Shown here piece after piece: positions 61,210-64,000 of a stretch of 64,000 nucleotides of DNA. The stretch comes from Filosporella fistucella (taxonomy: Eukaryota > Ascomycota > Leotiomycetes > Helotiales), in the NCBI GenBank assembly GCA_030077755.1, contig JAQJZZ010000004.1:744001-808000 (forward strand), in the 5' to 3' direction. How positions within the stretch are numbered: position 1 is the stretch's first letter; every line of letters starts with the position of its first letter. The notes under the pieces are model-generated. The model saw nothing but the letters and a program-made list of their open reading frames with translations. It had not been told where the DNA came from and did not search any database. The position numbers and the translations under genes were made by a program.

Positions 61210-62668
61210 ATGCCGGAACCATATTATCACGCGTCGAGTTCGCCGACAACATATACCAAAGCAAAGTTACCGTTCTCGTGGCCCTCGATACCAAATCCTA
61301 TTCCAAGGCGTTACCGTCGACGCTTAAGGTCCAAATTACGCTCTGCACAATCACCCGCCTCATCCATAGCCCGCATCGAAACCTCATTCAATCCCGCAGA
61401 TACGATTAGAGCACTGAGAGCACATAGATGGTCATACTACGATTCACAGTATTTGGTACTGATAATAATAGCCATCTTTGCGCTTTCCATCAGCCAAGCT
61501 CCAGGGCCATTGATCAAAACGGGCGCGGCGTCATTGCTTATGCTTGCACTTTTGGTACCAATAACGAGACAATTCTTTCTCCCGGCACTCCCAATTTTAA
61601 CTTGGGTGTTTTTGTTCTTCAACGCTCGGTATGTTTTATTTTCATTCCTAGGAAGTGAAGCTGTCATTTCTTCGTTTGCTCGGTTTAGGCAGTGATCCTC
61701 CAAATTTAATTGAATCATCAAATTTTGGAAATCGTCTCTAACAGCACCCTAGGTTCATTCCACCAGAGTATCGACCTCACATCTGGGTAAAAGTTCTACC
61801 TGCGCTCGAAAACATATTTTACGGGGCGAATTTGAGCAACATCCTGTCCGCACATAAACATTGGGTGCTCGATTTGCTAGCATGGTTACCATATGGTATT
61901 TTACATTTTGGAGGACCCTTCGTATGGGCTGCTCTGATGTTCTTGTTCGGTCCTCCCGGGACTGTTCCAGTTTTTGGGCGAACATTCGGATATCTAAATA
62001 TTATTGGAGTAGTGATTCAGTTGCTGTTCCCCTGCTCACCACCTTGGTATGAGAATATGTATGGTCTTGCGCCTGCAAATTACTCAATGGAGGGATCCCC
62101 AGCAGGATTGGCCAGGATTGATCAATTATTCGGTTTCGATATGTATACATCTACATTTACCGCATCACCATTGGTGTTTGGAGCGTTTCCGTCTCTGCAT
62201 TCTGCGAATGCAGTCCTGGAAGCCCTTTTCATGAGCCACTGCTTCCCAAAATTTCGGCCCTTCGTCATTGGCTACGCTATGTGGATGTGGTGGGCTACTA
62301 TGTACCTCTCACATCATTATGCAGTAGACTTGGTCGGAGGCGGAATTCTTGCTGCTATTGCTTTTTATGTCGCCAAAACCAACTTCCTGCCTAGAATACA
62401 GATGGATAAGGCTTGGAGATTCGATTACGACTATGTTGAGAAGGGTGATGCACCAATGGGGGGTTACGAATATGGATTGACTGTCCTGGATCACGACGAT
62501 TTCCGCAACGACAGTGGCGATGAATGGACAATTGGGTCTTCATCTTCGGTTTCTTCAGGTTCAAGAAGTCCAGTCGGAGAGAGTCAATCGTCTTGGGAAG
62601 GCGAAACTCTTGCATCCCAGGCATCTGATACAGAACTCAGCAGTCTACACGATGTTGTGGTACGGTAG
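61210..62668 (+). CDS. AUR1: Inositol phosphorylceramide synthase catalytic subunit Aur1
   Basis: Two exons (61210-61628, 61753-62668) encode 444 aa. The 124 bp intron is in phase 2 and joins FFNAR to FIPPEYRPHIW. Multiple membrane segments are present. The lipid-phosphate-phosphatase-type motifs are FGAFPSLHSA (His289) and SHHYAVDLVGGG (His328, Asp332). Their spacing (39 and 4) equals that of the yeast catalytic triad His255/His294/Asp298. The N-terminus is basic, and the C-terminus is Ser/Glu-rich and cytosolic. The enzyme transfers phosphoinositol from phosphatidylinositol to ceramide in the Golgi, an essential fungal sphingolipid step and the target of aureobasidin A. Positions equivalent to yeast Leu137, His157 and Phe158 (here Leu171, His191, Phe192) are the sensitive-type residues. 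Confidence 0.95.
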
Positions 62669-64000
62669 TCTCAGTCTCAGGTCACAATTACAAATCCAGA
62701 AATCCGAAATCGTACGTTTAGTCGACATCGTCCTCCGTCGATCTATCCTATTTCATGAGTTTACGGCATCATGTCACGGCGTCTAGCATAGCGAATTCGC
62801 AACACTTTTAATCCTCTGGGAAATTCACGATATTGATATCAATCGAACAAATCCGCCTGTAAATAATTCTCAACCCCACCTCGTTCGAGAGCTACTGAAA
62901 TCTGGATTACTGGAGTTTTCGAATACTAATAATGTTAATGATGCTTCGACCATCAGAACCGGTTCGCAGCCGGTCTCTAGAGATGATTGAGGTCTTCTTC
63001 CTTCCTTCTTTTCTTCAGCTTCCAGCAATTGGAGCTGTAGACGAACACTTTTTTTTAACACGTTCAAATGTGTCATATACCACCACTATCGCTAGAGTTA
63101 CCGCCACCGGAATATTTTGCTCTCGGGGGAATAGATGAGAGCGGTGTGCTGGGCTCGCCTTTGTGTATGCTTCTAGAAATGGTTGCATGACCTTTCGCTG
63201 AATATAGAATTGGGCGGAAGGAATTTTTGGGTAGGAAATGGATGGATGGGAGGGGGTTGAATGAGTGTATGACTGTCGCTATTGAGAGTGTATGCTGAGA
63301 TGATGGTGGTGAGAAAGAAGAGGACCAGAAATGAAAAGAATCGATGAGTCCTTGAACAAATACCTTCTCTATTTGCTGTGATATCGTGATATTCTCCTAA
63401 TCTACATGTAAATCAGCCTCATTCCATCACATTAATTACTCTCAGCAGCCTAATGCAACACAATATATGCCTAAATGCAGCACAAGCCATCCCTATCACC
63501 ATTCTAATCCTAATCTTAATCCAATGTTCCCTCCCTCTTCACCACCCGATTCCAATCCACCCGCTTTATACCAAGAATTGCACTATTTGTTGCACGTCGC
63601 ATTCGAGAAAACGTGCTGGCCACGCTTGTTGAATGTGGGACACGTGGGTGGCACGTGGTTGGTTTGTTGGGTCCACGGTATAGTGGGAGAATGGGGATAG
63701 GGAATAGGAATGGGAAATAGGGATTGAGGGAGAATAGAGGAGAGAGGTGTGAGAGGAGGTGTTTGAATTTTGGGAAAAGGAGAGAGGGAGAGAGACCTGG
63801 GGATAGGGAGAGGGGAGGCCAAGGGGAAGGGGAACGGAAGGCGGATAGGGAGAGGGGATAGGAGTCATAGTAATGAAGATAGGTGTTATCTTCCATAGGA
63901 TGTTCTGACCTCCTAGTAACAGATCCTTTGAGATCTCATTCTCTTTTTTAATAGTGATATAGAAAACTTCCTAGAAGATTAACTGGAAAACGGGGCAGCA
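62669..64000. other. Right-end flank downstream of AUR1
   Basis: About 1.3 kb with no supportable gene. Two CACGTG boxes, both followed by G, sit 11 bp apart at 63641-63646 and 63652-63657. A purine-rich stretch (GGGATAGGGA and GAGAGAGG-like) covers about 63680-63860. The next gene presumably lies beyond the window. Confidence 0.55.

Noticed and set aside
1..64000. CRISPR arrays, prophage, insertion sequences or bacterial-type operons
   Set aside because: Spliced eukaryotic genes throughout, no regularly spaced identical repeats with unique spacers, and no transposase or integrase frames.

Overview
This is a 64 kb window of nuclear DNA from a filamentous ascomycete. Gene structure shows it: short introns (mostly 45-120 bp) with GTAAGT-like donors and CTAAC-like branch points, single-gene transcription units on both strands, and fungal proteins (WOPR regulator, Nab3, Spt7, Cwh43, Aur1, Clr5-domain and WSC-domain proteins). 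The overall style suggests Leotiomycetes, possibly Sclerotiniaceae (Botrytis/Sclerotinia-like). That placement is an impression; the species cannot be fixed from the sequence alone. I saw no transposon, rRNA, convincing tRNA or CRISPR array. Start codons were re-derived: wherever an open frame began with TTG or GTG, I used the first in-frame ATG, and exons were joined by checking splice sites and phase.

Layout. 1-3353: no gene, with a degenerate ~175 bp repeat family. 3354-4805 (-): intronless Pac2-type WOPR regulator, preceded by about 10.9 kb without a convincing gene (4806-15661). 15662-17531 (-): TPR/SET-MYND protein. 18378-19413 (-): mitochondrial RF-1-domain (GGQ) protein, head to head with 20257-22939 (+) Nab3. 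23261-24660 (-): LETM1-domain mitochondrial protein, head to head with 25167-27197 (+) ferric reductase. 27750-28439 (-): VanZ-like membrane protein, head to head with 29075-32562 (+) SAGA subunit Spt7. 33735-41982 (-): an 8.2 kb decayed WSC-domain, Ser/Thr-rich cell-surface gene. 42168-43435 (-): Utp6, head to head with 43764-47038 (+) Cwh43. 48531-49920 (+): secreted heme-thiolate peroxygenase. 51191-51604 (-): small unknown gene. 52554-54832 (+): Clr5-domain protein. 55030-56299 (-): NmrA-like oxidoreductase. 56300-61209: 4.9 kb without a gene. 61210-62668 (+): Aur1. 62669-64000: no gene.

How the genes relate. Most are unrelated housekeeping functions: RNA processing (Nab3, Utp6), transcription (Spt7), mitochondria (RF-1-domain, LETM1), and sphingolipid/GPI metabolism (Cwh43 puts ceramide on GPI anchors, Aur1 makes inositol phosphorylceramide). 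I see no biosynthetic cluster, defence island or phage-like system. The accessory content is the broken WSC gene, the peroxygenase, the Clr5 protein and the gene-poor flanks of Pac2 and AUR1. The observations most worth checking are the WSC gene's decay pattern, a possible symmetric optional exon in the RF-1-domain gene, the large regulatory-looking desert upstream of Pac2, and an intact two-exon orphan at 51.2-51.6 kb.
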